A DNA stretch of 64,000 bases from Adineta ricciae (taxonomy: Eukaryota; Rotifera; Eurotatoria; Adinetida; Adinetidae). Shown here piece by piece: positions 1 to 12,042 of this stretch. The stretch spans positions 186,001-250,000 of the forward strand of contig CAJNOJ010000153.1 of NCBI GenBank assembly GCA_905250025.1. Reading direction: 5' to 3'. Numbering within the stretch: position 1 is the stretch's first letter; the number at the start of each line of letters is the position of its first letter. Below the pieces are notes generated by a model. That model worked only from the letters and a program-made list of their open reading frames with translations, was not told the DNA's origin and ran no database searches. A program made the translations under genes and the position numbers.

Positions 1-2310
1 GCTAGCTACATCGATGATTAGCGCCCCACGGATCTTGTCGAACGTTATCAAGTATATATACAACGACCATTAGCATCGATAGAAATGGAAGTTCGATCCT
101 GTGTGTCAATATCAGGTGAAAATATCTCGCCAGTACGATCTTGGAGAACATCAATCGTTTTTACAATTTATTTGGGGATTATGTAGTAGATTGCAACATG
201 AATCGACTGGTACAACATGCTACGCTCACTTACAATGTCCGCATTTGTCGATGCGGGTGCCGATGCAGAACACTGCTGGTAATTGTAAATCAATGTGCTG
301 TTGGACAGTGCATTCCTAAAGAATTCTGTCGAAATAGCATAATTGTTCGCGGCGTCCTCGATGGCAGCCGTGAAGCCGATGTTTTGAGTCGAGGAAATAC
401 CGAAGTAGAAGATATCTTTTGTGTCAATCTTCTACCCTCACACCCTTGTTCCCAGACAAATGATAAATATATCTATTGCACAGATCTATGATGGTCGAAT
501 TGATTGTCTCGGTTCTTATGACGAACCATTGCTGCGCTCTCCGAATACTTTGCAAATTTTTTACTACAATAGCACAAATCAACAATCATGTTTTGACACT
601 TTATACTCATGTTATGACAATGACAAGTGCGCCCGGGAAGCAGATCGTGCGTACTGTCGAAATACGTCACATAATTCATCGTTAAATACTTTTCAATTGG
701 CAAATTTGAATAAAAGTATAGAGTTTGTTTCAATAGAGCATCATTATCATTGCGGACTGGTTGTTCATATTTGGTTGAGCTCTCAAAAGAATCTGACAAA
801 ACGTACTTGTCTTTGTTTACCAAATTACTACGGTCCATAATCTCAATAGCAAATCCATCGTATCAGCCTTGGACTTCGATTTCGAGCTCAACGTGATTCC
901 TGGTAAACAGTAACTATTCACCATCGTTATTCTCCTTATGTACAACACCAACGCAAGAACGATTCATTCCATTCAGCAGCACATCGAGGCAGTTTATTAT
1001 TCTCGTTGAAATCTTCTTTTTTATCCGTTTTACCGTTTGCCACTTCTGATTGTCACATTCAGCATTTGTTCATCGGATTCCCTATTCCTAAGAATAAACG
1101 CCAATATGAATCGATCGATCTGCATCTGCCCGATGAACAAATTCGCTTTCCGCTGTTATCTGATCAATTCAGTATGTCACGCAAAAAATTCGACGTGTCA
1201 AATACCATAATTTATCATGTTCAAAACAATCATTGAGTCTCTCTTACTTTTATAATAATATTCATTTCTGTGTCTGTTATGGGCACCATAGCAAACGTTT
1301 AGTCAATTGTTTCGAGTTCGATCATGGTCAGAAATTCAATTATTCTGGTCCAAGTGCTCGCAAAAACAATAGACTTTGCTTTGAAGATAGCTTAGATTAT
1401 TCCAAGCGTCCGGTCTGTTCTTGTGTATCATGTTACTACAGAACATATACTGTCAGTTTAGTACCAATGGATTTGGTTTATCACTCGACGCTATTCTAGG
1501 TTTTCACATACTTCTAAACGTGGGAATATCGCCACTAGCCAACGATCGTTAAAGTCGGTTCGATCTTAACTGTGCCTTTTGTCTTCGTTGGCCGTCTCAA
1601 CGCTATTTTAACTTAATTTACTTTTCAAAACAGAGGTATGCCTCATGCAGGTTGTGGGGCTGTATTTACTATCGTCTTCGATAACGAATTTGTTCTCAAT
1701 AAGCTTATTCGGATGGAAATTTATGATCTTGATTCTTACACAAACGGATAGGATTACAAATCGATCGTTCTTGTGAGTGGAATATTATTCCGTGGATTTT
1801 CTCCTTCGAATTGGTTTAAATATTGATCAATGACTACACGCATGTGTTGCGATCGAAAGAGCAACAGCTGTCTTGTACGCGGTGTTCGGCTCTCTATAAC
1901 CAAAAGTAAACAATTAGCTAACTTCGTTGTTATTAGCATTGTGATAATCATCAGTATAACATCGATTCATGATCCTTTTCATCGGCATTTAAATTGACAA
2001 AGAAAACGACGAGATGAAACAAACTTGGCGTATTGTTCGTTACTCACTAAATTTGCAAGGTTACACTATGCTCATGAATTCTACTCAGTTTTTCGTCCCA
2101 TTTACCATTGATTTTTTCTCACCCTCAAGATTTTAATTACAAGAAAAACCAGCCAACAAAGCACCGCCCATGCAAAGCGAACGTATGAAAACATTTTCCG
2201 AGAACAACTATATCGCCATCGAAATTTACCCATCTCTCCAATCATTTTAGTGATATATTATTTATTCAAATGTTTGAAATCTAACAATGACTTCTGGAAT
2301 GTATCTCATG
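1..2310 (+). pseudogene. Decayed LDLRa/EGF/7TM receptor gene
   Basis: Reading the plus strand in shifting frames gives pieces of one multi-domain membrane receptor. They are an LDL-receptor class A-like segment (DGRIDC near 490-510), an EGF-like end (CLCLPNYYG near 810-838), a second EGF-like segment (CSCVSCYY near 1420-1440) followed in another frame by CQFSTNGFGLSLDAIL (about 1455-1505), and hydrophobic 7TM-like stretches from about 1560 to 2310, including a segment near ERATAV (about 1850). At least five frame changes and several stops interrupt it, so it is a pseudogene; its 5' end lies outside the window. The domain order matches an adhesion-type receptor family that I recall as common in bdelloids. 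Boundaries are approximate. Confidence 0.65.
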
Positions 2311-2345
2311 AGATATGAAACTGTATATGAGTCAATTTTGAAACA

Positions 2346-3640
2346 CTACTGTTTATTATATGGATAGTGCTCAACGAAGTAAATCAAATCGTTGAATTGG
2401 ATGATTTTTCTGATCAGCATAACATAAAGATTTCCTTGAACATCAAATGACAAACTACTGGGAAGGTTTGATTGAAATGGCTTTTCTCCGCATCCATTAC
2501 TACCAAAAATTATTGCACCTACTTCTTCTTCTTCGCTCCTACACACTATTCGATCGTTATAATCATCTGCAATGTAAGTGTGACCAAAATCATCAACAGA
2601 TAATCCTTCAGGGCCATCCAATTGATTCAGATACTTTCCCCTTCCATTCCCACCTGCAACAACCAGTCCCTCATTCGCATCTCTCCTCCATTTCATCACA
2701 CGATGATTGTAATAATCTAGAACGTAAACCGATTGATCATCATCGACGCGAAGAGAAGACCAGGAGAACGGAATTGATTGAGTTGATCTCTTTCTCCGTT
2801 TCCACCAGCAACTAATTTTCCACTTTCTTACTTCACGTTTCTTTTCATCCAAGACGCAAATAAATTCGTATTTGTTTTTTGCCAAACCGACACACGCAAA
2901 TCGTCAATGAAGATCTCCTGTTCATTTTGATTGGACCACCGAACCGCTCGCTCGTTCCATTGATAAAGCAATGATCAATGCACTATTTTGTTCATCGACG
3001 ATGATGTCCGTTAAATGATTCAATTTATATATTCTGTTGCCTTTTCCAGACCCATACCTTCCTGCTACAGTTTGTACAGAATCCGTCCACCGTTTGAATT
3101 GGATTTCTTCTAAAGAAAGGATAAAACAGTTTTATTTCGAATGAGACTCCAACGTACTTCTATCTTTGAGATCTATTCTGATTTGTAAATCATCGGTTTC
3201 AACTAAATGAAGATGATAGGAACGTTTTGGATGTTCTAAAACATCACCTTGAACACGAAAGCTTGTCTCCATCTTTAAAATCACATCATTCTCATGTTCA
3301 TGATCAGTATAACCACAAATTCTCTTTCCACGTGATGTTTCGATTAAAAATGTTGTTGATTTTGTTGCATTTTGAAGAAAATCTCTGATAACATTAATCG
3401 ACGAAGAACACGAACTGATACTCGACCATGTTATCTTTTGATTTCGAGACCAATTCTTTCCAGTATCATTCGAAATACCGCACCAAACACCTCCGCGAAC
3501 AGTTGGTAGTTTGCCCAAAGCCGAATTAAACAATTTCAGATACGGCGAGACTGGAATGGTTCTAAAGCATCTTCAAGTGAAACCGATTTTGCATTACGAT
3601 AACAAATGAAGTCGACTTGCTTTTTTGACCGAACAGGTAA
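2346..3640 (-). pseudogene. Degenerate ADP-ribosyltransferase-NHL repeat gene
   Basis: The 5' part (about 3132-3640) resembles an NAD:arginine ADP-ribosyltransferase domain: an R-G motif position reads VWCGIS, the S-T-S position reads SSCSSS, and the E-x-E loop reads ENDVIL. The expected Arg is therefore Cys and the final Glu is Asp, so catalysis is doubtful. A plausible 48-bp intron (3110-3157) joins it in frame to NHL-type repeats (VAGRYGSGKGNRIYKLN, then VVAGGNGRGKYLNQLDGP, VDDFGHTYIADDYNDRIV). The NHL part breaks after VVQSK near 2930 and continues in other frames down to 2346. NHL repeats form a beta-propeller. ART-NHL fusion is inferred from adjacency and phase. Likely a pseudogene. Confidence 0.6.
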
Positions 3641-4012
3641 AACGACAACAAAGATAAAACATATCGTTTGTAACAAGCAAGTTTCTTATCTTTTTCATCT
3701 TTACCTTCGCAGAGAGTCATTTCGATTATAAAATGAATATCTGTGCATTTTTGTAATCGTATGCAAAATCATTTCTAAAAAAGATTATATTCTGTTTTCC
3801 TATACACATTCATTTACTGAAACTGAGTACACATAGCTATGAAAAGCGTTGAAAACTTATGGGTCATGAATGCAATTGTCGAAATGCCAACTGACACATG
3901 ATAGGATATTCCACTTCCTCGATTTTTTCGTTAAATGTCAGTGAGAGGAGAAGTAATATAAAAAAGGAACTGAAGCGCAATTCGATACAATGTGATAACA
4001 TTCGTCAGTACC

Positions 4013-4020
4013 TATATAAA
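4013..4020 (+). promoter_or_regulatory. TATA-like box of secreted orphan gene
   Basis: TATATAAA lies 55 bp upstream of the chosen ATG at 4075. The stretch 3641-4012 holds no recognisable gene. Confidence 0.4.
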
Positions 4021-4074
4021 CAACACGCACAATAAAACACAAGCATCTACTTCATTCAGATCTACATCACAATA

Positions 4075-5275
4075 ATGATGCGAGCTTCCAATCTACTGAC
4101 TGCCGTGTTTATTGTACTGCTTGAGGCGTATTATTCTGAATCGTCCTCGTTTTTATCTAACGGGGGTAAGTTGATTTTAGCAGGATCTGTTACAAATGAT
4201 TTTGATGATGATCGTTGCAGAAACTCCTGCTGAATGGGCTGTGAAATGGAATGGTATAGGGAGAAGTAACAATCCTGCTCATAACTATGCCTTTTCGTGG
4301 CGAGGTACTGGTATTTCTGCGAAAGAGAAAGCAAAATTGATTTCAAAGATTGAGTCGCAATCGGCTGATGACGTATATGAGGCTCTACTTGCTCGACCAG
4401 GTCCACGTGTGAGCCATTATGGAACCTGCGCGGTTGGAATAGTCCGCGGAACGCCTACTTTTTGGGTGGAAGGAATGTACGGCTCTAGAGGACATTCTGG
4501 TTACCCGAAAAATCCCGATTCTGGCGATGCAACAGGACATTTGGACGCATGCTACAATGAGCATCGAATAACTGGTCTTTGTTCTTATTCAAATGTAGCA
4601 GAAAGAGCGAAACAGACGCTCCTTTATGCTGTTAAGAATGATGTTTGCACCAATTACTACAATTTGAAACAGTTACTTGGAGCAACATCTGAAGTAAAGA
4701 TTGTTGATATGATGATATTGTAGTTCATTTCTTTATTATTTCAGAAATTGTCCGAGTATACTGAACAAGTAGAAGAGAGAGAAAATGTTCAAAGCCGTGC
4801 TGCTAAATTTCTTTCTGCAGTAGGTCTCCGAATTCCACCGACCGGCACAGGCGATAAATGGATTACTTTGTGTGAAGTACAGGCACGCATTCGATATTCC
4901 GGCTTCAAAGCAAAATCGGACACACGGACATGTACAAGAACTGTCAATGGTGAAATCAAAGAAGTGCGAGTCAAAGTTAAAGAAAGTTGGGGTTGTGCAT
5001 ATCATACCGAAACATATGCATCGGGTACAAGTTTTAAATACAAGAATAGTGTCTCTCGTCAATATGATGATGGTATAAAGTTGGCAATAGATTCGAGAGA
5101 TAAACTAGCTGCTGATTATTTGGAAACAATGAAGTATCGACATTTGGAGAATCTTGATGTGGCTACTAATCTAGATACAGCTAGATTAACTGCAACGGCG
5201 ACAAGTCAGGCCTTCTGGGGACCAGGTGGTAATTGCAACCTTGTACTGGAAGGGCGTGTCAATGAACTTTACTAA
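4075..5275 (+). CDS. Secreted protein of unknown family, 364 aa
   Basis: Model: exons 4075-4165, 4221-4693, 4745-5275; introns of 55 and 51 bp have GTAAG/GTAAAG donors and TTGCAG/TTTCAG acceptors, and the phases join. Two adjacent ATGs (4075, 4078) open a hydrophobic signal peptide (VFIVLLEAYY). The mature chain carries cysteines at intervals (GTCAVG, DACYNEH, GLCSYS, NDVCTNYY, TLCEVQ, RTCTRT, WGCAYH, GGNCNL), suggesting disulfides in a secreted, folded protein. The central block GTPTFWVEGMYGSRGHSGYP is glycine/aromatic rich. I do not recognise a family. It is adjacent to and co-oriented with another secreted gene starting 395 bp downstream. The complete, in-phase splice model and intact length argue that it is functional. 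Confidence 0.8.
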
Positions 5276-5669
5276 CTCTGAGCTAGTTTTTCCACCATAT
5301 TTTACGCATGATGACATTAAAATAAAGCCAAATCAGCAGCTCATATATCAGTCTGTTGTTATTATGGGGAGTGATATTCGTTCTACCGATATAAAACAAA
5401 ACATGATGTCGAACGTAGTCATAAACAACTAGAGTTGCACTCGTCAGAGATAAACGAAAGAAAAAGGAACTGTGTCGAGAGCGCACCTGGTTCGCCTGTG
5501 TATTTTCTTATCATATCAGTCAACTTTGGTTACTTTTCTTGATATAAAGAGGAAGTGCTTTAGAAAATCACAAGTTCGAAGATGTTTTACGATTAGACGA
5601 TAGAGATATATAAATACAGCTTCGCATATGCATGTAGACAAGCAAAAGCAATCCTAATATACTATCGCA

Positions 5670-6887
5670 ATGATCAAAATCGTATTGTTCTTGGCTACTG
5701 CTGCTGGTATAGCACAATTTTGAATCGAATGGATGTCTTTATCTTGATTTATAGGCTTGATTCACGCGCAAACGGTGCTCTACCAATGCTCCATCTGGGG
5801 TGATCCTCAATTGGTTCAATTTCCGACGAATAATCTACAGAGTGCACAGCACAGTTTTTGTTCATTCGATGGTCACGCAATGTTGTATCAGTCAAAATAT
5901 GTGCTTGTTTCTGTTCGCAGTGCTCGGCAAGGCGATTTGGTCCTCGACGTAAGTTTTACAGAAATAGTCATTGATGCTGTTCATGAATTGTAAATGTACA
6001 GTTCAATATTGTTTTCTTCAATAATGCTTCTGTTCCGATCTGCACGGTGAATGTATTGGATTTCATTACAGGAGAACGAATATGCGACACAGGTAAGATA
6101 AGACTTACTCGGAGCGAAGGCAAAGAAGCGTGTCCATGATTGCAGAGATCGTTATTAAGAAGACAGGTTCAACAGACATCAATGTTCAATACAAGCAAGC
6201 TCAGTTTTCAGTTTGGATTCAACGGAGACCTGGCGTAAGATATATTTCGTCATACCGTTCGGAATAAACTGTATAATATGATTTCGTGTAGAATCATTAT
6301 AAGATCACATTATTTACGGCACCAGCCCATATCAATGACGGGCTCACTAGTGGAATGTGTGTTCAGGGATGTCGTTCAAGAAGTATTCAATCATTGGCAA
6401 TGGAACGCACAGCCAACATGACCGATACACAAATTGTCACTAGTGCATTAGCAACGAAAGTGTGCGATTTATTCATCTCTCAATCAGTGAATAACTTTCT
6501 GCGAACAACTCGTTCATCGCCTGGTTTTGTGGAAGCTGTACGACAAGGATGTATCAGTGATGTTACTCTTACTGGCGATTCACGAGTAAGTAACTATGTC
6601 ATCAATTATATTCGTATCATATTCGTTCTTGACTCACTTTGCAGTTGGCAGGCGAAGGAATCGAGAATATCTTTGCTGATGCCATCATACAACAAGGAAC
6701 TGTTTCTATTGAAAACATCAGTCAATTGACAACGAATATTTCAAGTGTTGCCACACAAGTAGTTCAACAAGCTGAAGTTGAAACTGAAAAACTCGTCACT
6801 TCTGCGACATGGCCTTGCCAACCCGATGTACCAGTTTGCATTATGCCATCGCTCATTCGACGACGATTGATTTCAGTGTTTGGCTGA
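5670..6887 (+). CDS. Repulsive guidance molecule-like secreted protein
   Basis: Model: exons 5670-5706, 5755-5948, 6002-6092, 6146-6234, 6292-6585, 6645-6887; all introns are 48-59 bp, all phases join, giving 315 aa. A signal peptide (MIKIVLFLATAAGLIHA) precedes a partial von Willebrand D-type fold beginning CSIWGDPQL. The later MCVQGCRSR and the C-terminal VCDLF...GCISDVTLTGD resemble the C-terminal region of repulsive guidance molecule/hemojuvelin proteins (LCVNGCP; SCVFDLLTTGD). These are co-receptors for BMP/neogenin in animals. The N-terminal RGM domain seems absent and no convincing GPI-anchor signal is visible. The usual GDPH autocleavage motif reads GDPQ. Alternative: another VWD protein. 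Family call is by motif only. Confidence 0.6.
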
Positions 6888-6951
6888 ATGGAGATCAATG
6901 ATCCGATTTTTTAAAGACAGTTAAATTTTCCCAATAACTTTTTTATTCAAG

Positions 6952-6957
6952 AATAAA
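6952..6957 (+). terminator. Poly(A) signal
   Basis: AATAAA lies 65 bp after the stop codon of the RGM-like gene. Beyond it, 6958-7390 holds no recognisable gene. Confidence 0.5.
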
Positions 6958-7389
6958 TCATATCATACGACTTTGGACCTTATAGATTGAGCGTGCAAAA
7001 TAACTTGACCTTCACCCACACGTTCAAGATATTATGAAAATTGTTTTCCTATAAGTAGTATTTTTACCAAGATAGTAAGAGCATTTAAAAAAAGTATACT
7101 TAGGATATTTTATGTCTGCCATCGTCATCTCTGTAAGCCATCTACCTATTGTCACTGTTCTTTTTACCGTCATCCATTAATCGTATTCTACTGCCATTTA
7201 TATCAATGAATTAAAATTCACATTCTCTTTCACCTAGACTAGTAGCCAGGGTAACATCGCATGAATAGAACATCATATTGTCTTCGTGTCTTTGCTCTTT
7301 AAGAGATAAACGGGTAGTTGAACTAATATTTAACGTACGATCATCGCCTTGTAGGCGCTCTCATCGACAACATTTCACTTTTTTCAGAG

Positions 7390-8115
7390 CAAAACTATCG
7401 TGCCCTAGTGGATCTGTCGCCGAGAAAAATCATTGAGTAAAATGGCGTTAGTAAATTCAACGGATCCTACATTAAGGCCTTACATGATATTGGTTGTGGA
7501 CCTGGAAATGTAACACAAGATCTTTCTGTCTTCGTTAACAATGCTAGAGGTGTCGATCCAAGTTCAGAAATGACTGCTTTTGCACGAAATCAGAATGGAA
7601 AAGCTAAGTCTGGCAACAACATCAACTTTGACATCAGTTCTGCAGAAGAATTTTCTAAGATCCATGAACTCCAGTCTGGAACTATAGAATTGTTGACAGT
7701 ACTGCCGGTTCAGGATACATTCATGCTTCTTTCATACATGTCTTAGGGTCCTGACACTCACAATGCTGAAGAAGTTCAACGCATTCTATTTAATCTTTAG
7801 CTTGAAACTCTTGGGCCGTTCGAATTGTTGTCCAATCTTCGCTCAAGAAATATGTATGACAACCTTCTTCTACCACGTAGAATGCAGTGCCTCCTGTTGC
7901 CGACTTCTTCACATCGGACTTCGCTCGATACGAATGGGATCGCGATGGAGTATTAACCAACGATAAGAACTTTTTTGGTGAAAGTGAATAGTGTTCCTTA
8001 GACGATTCGGAGAGAACTTTGTCCACAGCCAGTATGGTTACGCGTTGCGGAACAAAGAATCGGGAGCTTGCAAACACTGAGAACGACTGTATCCTTTGTA
8101 CAAGGTGTGGGAACT
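7390..8115 (+). pseudogene. Class I SAM methyltransferase pseudogene
   Basis: From 7486 the plus strand reads DIGCGPGNVTQDLS, a classic SAM-binding motif I, followed by GVDPSSEMTAFAR (motif II acidic residue), NINFDISSAEEF and GTIELLTV. This is the layout of small trans-aconitate-methyltransferase-like enzymes. After 7700 the frame shifts, a stop interrupts ILFNL*LETLGPFELLSNLRSR, and the C-terminal portion continues in pieces to about 8115. With no intact frame it is a pseudogene. The family is known to methylate small acids; the exact substrate cannot be told. Confidence 0.6.
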
Positions 8116-8336
8116 GTACTTCTATTATTCAAAAAGACTTGATAGATAATAAATCATGAACAAGAACACAAAAGAACTGCTTATGGCTATTATATTAAAT
8201 TTCGACTTTTCAATATCTTAAAAGCAATAAGAATATTCGTTGAACATGTCGCGTAGAATATATTGAAAAAATATGATAAAGAGTATATAAATGAGTAAAA
8301 GAAACTACGCGAAGAAATCAATGGTGTTTGTTCGAA

Positions 8337-8824
8337 TCAACAGCCAACGTCTCGTTCGAGCTGTGCTTGTACTTTATTCACAGCTATTCGAACAGATTTC
8401 TCAATGGCAATATGAATCGTCTTCTTCGTTGCCGTTCGTACTAGTTTATTCAGATGAGCAGTTTTCGCATCTATTATTGGATCGACTTCCCCGTTAATCT
8501 CTTCAACAATTTGATGTTTGACTTCATTGGATGTAACATTATGAACAGCTAGTTTCGACACTTGTTTCTCATTTTTCTCTGGATAATCTTTGATGTACAA
8601 ATCTTTATACGAATCCGGAGATGCTTTGTGCATTTCGTGGACGATATGATCCTTTTGGCTCGAAAACAATCCATACAGACGAATCGTTCGTTGTAAAGAA
8701 AAAGCCATTTAAGCAGCGTTACTTTGAATTGTGCTGGAATTTTCGCCACACGTTCTTCAACGAAATAGTTTGCGCGCTCAGTCACTTCGTTTATAACGTC
8801 CGTGTTTGCAATAGCGTTTCCCAT
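8337..8824 (-). CDS. Small hypothetical protein, one possible intron
   Basis: Reading from 8824 gives MGNAIANTDVINEVTERANYF..., with an N-terminal MG that could be myristoylated. A GTAACG donor near 8723 and a weak AG acceptor near 8655 would join it to a second reading frame (HEMHKASPDSYKDLYIK ... VQAQLERDVGC) ending at 8337. The product would be about 130-145 aa, highly charged, helical and without membrane segments. No family recognised. The acceptor is not pyrimidine-rich, so either the splice model or the gene itself may be wrong; the frame change could also be a mutation. Confidence 0.35.
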
Positions 8825-9220
8825 TCGGGTTTATTTCATGCACTACTAACACGAAAAACAAACTCATACACAATTCTACCTCAAAATTCATCTACTTACA
8901 TCGAAATAGTTATGTTGTGGTTGCCTAGGTCTATATAGACACGAATGTAAATGTACAAGGCATTTACTTTTCTTCAAGAAATGTATAAATACGAAAGACC
9001 TCCTGTCAATCGATGATAATTAAAACATGGGGGAATTTTGTAAAAATGTGTGTACTTAAGGGGAAGTGACGTCTCGTCTGTTCTGGTGTGATTTATTTCA
9101 AAGAACTGCTATTAAAGGGGCAGTAAAACGCAAATAGTACGTGAGTTTTTGTCTCCGTGAGTCATACAGCGCGTTAGTAAATAAATAATCGCTGTCTCAA
9201 AAAATTTTATGGAGTAGATA

Positions 9221-10069
9221 ATGACTAGATTACAACCAAATGGCAGTACGCGGCTTTGTAATTATGTCGCATCGTATTGTCGACACTATGACATTGTTAA
9301 ACTATTGCTGGGAAAAGGTGCGTCGACATCAATCAAAAATCGATACGGCAATATTTCATTTGAAGAAGGTAGAATAGATGAGATCAAAGTGTTGTTTGCT
9401 CGTCAGAGGGTATCGAATCGGGTTTACAGGAAATACCATGGACATGGTTGAATGGATCCGGATTGGAAAACACATTGATCAAGAAGCAACAATAATCCGA
9501 AAAATGTTGAAATCTTATGCTGGTCAGAATATAACGAGAGAAAATCGAATTCTGGTGAAAATGATCGATTTAGGTGATTACGAACATATTGAAAAGATTC
9601 GATTGTATTTTGATGAAGCCAATGAAAAAAAATGACCCGAAATATATCCTGCAAGCTTATGCAGAAGAAACAGAATTCTATCGAAGGCTAAATCAAAAAT
9701 TCGCAAATATCTGTAACTTCGACTCAGATGATGAAAATCAACATCAACTGTTGCACTTTCTCCATCTTCTTTCTTCTCATCCTAGTTTTCATGAATACGA
9801 ATATGATCAAGTTCGAACATATCGTGGTACGAGAAAGAATATGGATGATTTGAATCAATATAAAATTAACACAAAGATTATGACAAAAGCTTTATTATCA
9901 ACTTCAAGAGTTCTCAAGGTTTCCACATGAACAGGAGGTTCTCTTAATTTCGTATTCAGCTTTCGAAGTTATCAATATTCGACCCATTCCGATAGATCAT
10001 GATTACGGAATCGGTACAGAAATCGAACTACGCCAGTGTAGATCGTACATTCGACGACGATGTTGTTAG
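9221..10069 (+). pseudogene. Ankyrin-ADP-ribosyltransferase pseudogene
   Basis: The first part has an ankyrin-like repeat (HYDIVKLLLGKGASTSIKNRYGN). After two frame changes near 9410 and 9630 comes ILQAYAEETEFYRRLNQ, then an ART core: RTYRGTRKNMDDL (catalytic Arg of the R-S-E triad) and TKALLSTSR (S-T-S motif). The sequence then jumps in another frame to FPHEQEVLLISYSAFEV (the E-x-E loop) and ends at a stop at 10067-10069, just before AATAAA. The segment normally lying between STSR and the E-x-E loop is missing, indicating an internal deletion. Active-site motifs are all present in pieces but no continuous frame exists. Confidence 0.65.
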
Positions 10070-10079
10070 TTGAAATAAA

Positions 10080-11255
10080 AATTATTCTACGCGTGTTCTC
10101 TTGAAAATTGATTTCAAACCGTGCCAGTTCTTTTTCGTTGTGCTGCGAAGATGAATGCAGAGGTGTAAATCAAAAGTGTTCACTATATGTTCGACTGATA
10201 TACAGCAGAGACAGTTGGAAATCGTTACAGTTGCTGTCTATGTAGTTTGTTCTCACATGTTCAAGTAAAATTACTGCAATTGAGAAAAGATCATCACGTT
10301 ACAAGAAGACAAAACTATTTGTTGTAGGCAATAGCTTATCGCCTTTGCATAATCCTTTTCAAGTTGTTGCTGATTTCGATGCAGGTACTGGGGTAAGGGA
10401 CAAATTAGAGTGAACATTAAACTTGCCTAGGCTAGGCATATTTATAGGTACAAGCGGATTGACTAACAATCAGCTGTCTCAACCAATGGCATGGTATTCG
10501 ATTCCAACACCGACACGGGCAATGTTGTTCGTTTGATTTTTGGTGCAAGTAACTAGACAGTAGTGGCTGGAAGTTGTGATATCGTATTGATGCACCGGTA
10601 AATCTAGAGTTTTTAAAGAAGGGAACATCTTCTCAGAGAGTGGCGGGAGATTGCAGGTAGACTTCTTCAGGCTATTCAAGACAGCGTAAAATGACTTTCT
10701 CGTTCATAGTTCTATTGGGGTAGATCCAGAAGTTTCTCTTAGAAGAAGACAACTGTCTTTTTACTAGATCCATTACGACATTGATCGTCATAATGGAACG
10801 ACCAATATTCTATCAAACAAAGAAGAGAATATGAATCAGTACAGAATAATTTCATTCTGACCAAGTGCATGTTCAAGCAAACATATACTACTAAGGTAGA
10901 AACTGTTGAAAAAGAAATTTGGTACAAGCATTCCAACGATTTCTTCATATACTTGAAGTTAGAATTGTAAAAGTAAATATCGAAATATTTTCCCGCATAC
11001 TCAATAGACTTTTAGCTTTGCTTAATTCTGAAATTTTTCAATATGAAAGAAATGGTTTGAACTTGGAGCTAATAGCGATTGCGTCAGAATTATACTTAAC
11101 ACTGGAAACAAATAGAAGAGCGTTATTGTCTAACATGTGTTTTTTTTTCTTCGAGAAGTGGGGACGAATGGATTCATTTAAAGAAAGAGGTCAAAAGAAG
11201 ATGTGAGCAATCAGACATGAGAAGACTGCCATCTATGTCAATCAACCATACATTC
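10080..11255. other. No gene recognised
   Basis: Only short frames occur (the longest, 10919-11206 plus, has no recognisable motif and ends in a low-complexity T/F run). It may hold very decayed coding sequence; nothing can be supported. Confidence 0.4.
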
Positions 11256-11259
11256 ATTT

Positions 11260-12042
11260 TCATTGCTTAGGTACTTTCAAATTAATCGTCAGTTCAAGTA
11301 AATATTTGATATTGTTTAAAAGTGTTGCATTAGTTTTACTTGCGACGTCCGTAGCCGTTGACAAATAAGTATAATGATATTTATAGGGATAATATTTAAG
11401 ACCTTGTTCATATTTGTATGAAGCAGTTTCACTGTCATGTACAATGATGAGATCAGTCATATTAATTAAACGAATGATGTCTACTACACGTCGCTCGCCT
11501 GGTTTGTGATCAATGAACGCTATTGACCATCGAGGTCGATCATTTCCAACACTATCCCAGTCCGAGACACGATCAATAAAACGAAATTGGTGGAGAGATG
11601 ACGACATATTGTTTTGAAATTTGAGTAACCATTCGCGATCAGTGTCGGTCGACAGAACATAACGTTTTTGCCTACCCACAGCTAATTGTTGAAGAAGAAC
11701 TGTTGAGTGATAACCACAACCCATTTCCACTACAGGTCCACCATTTGTACCTGTTAATAGAAGTGCGGCAAGGAACGCAAGCTTATGAGACCCATAACCA
11801 CTTTCTAACGGTAAAGGAATATAATGTTTGATGAGACGGAGCCAATGAGCACTTAACTCATCTGATGGTTCTTGAACATGATTTATGATATAATCTTCGG
11901 AATGTTGAATATTTTGATCAGATGTTGTACCAATAATGCATTTAAAAGGCGTTATCGAGAAAACCATATCGAAAGTAAAATATATTGTAACTAACAGTAA
12001 AATAATGAATATAATACAATAATATTTATTGTTATTAGTCAT
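11260..12042 (-). CDS. Membrane-anchored methyltransferase-like protein
   Basis: A single-exon frame of 260 aa. Residues about 7-30 (YCIIFIILLLVTIYFTFDMVF) form one N-terminal hydrophobic segment, suggesting a type II membrane protein with a lumenal or extracellular domain. A Rossmann SAM-binding motif I is visible as PVVEMGCGYHSTVLLQQL, followed by a motif II acidic position (VLSTDTDREWL) and a later IAFIDHKPGERRVVDIIRL that fits the beta4/motif IV region. DLIIVHDSET could be the beta5 strand. Acceptor unknown. It stands alone between an ART pseudogene and transposon debris. The frame is intact and the motifs ordered, so it is probably functional; the methyltransferase assignment is inference. 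Confidence 0.65.
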   Translation of the reverse strand: MTNNNKYYCIIFIILLLVTIYFTFDMVFSITPFKCIIGTTSDQNIQHSEDYIINHVQEPSDELSAHWLRLIKHYIPLPLESGYGSHKLAFLAALLLTGTNGGPVVEMGCGYHSTVLLQQLAVGRQKRYVLSTDTDREWLLKFQNNMSSSLHQFRFIDRVSDWDSVGNDRPRWSIAFIDHKPGERRVVDIIRLINMTDLIIVHDSETASYKYEQGLKYYPYKYHYTYLSTATDVASKTNATLLNNIKYLLELTINLKVPKQ

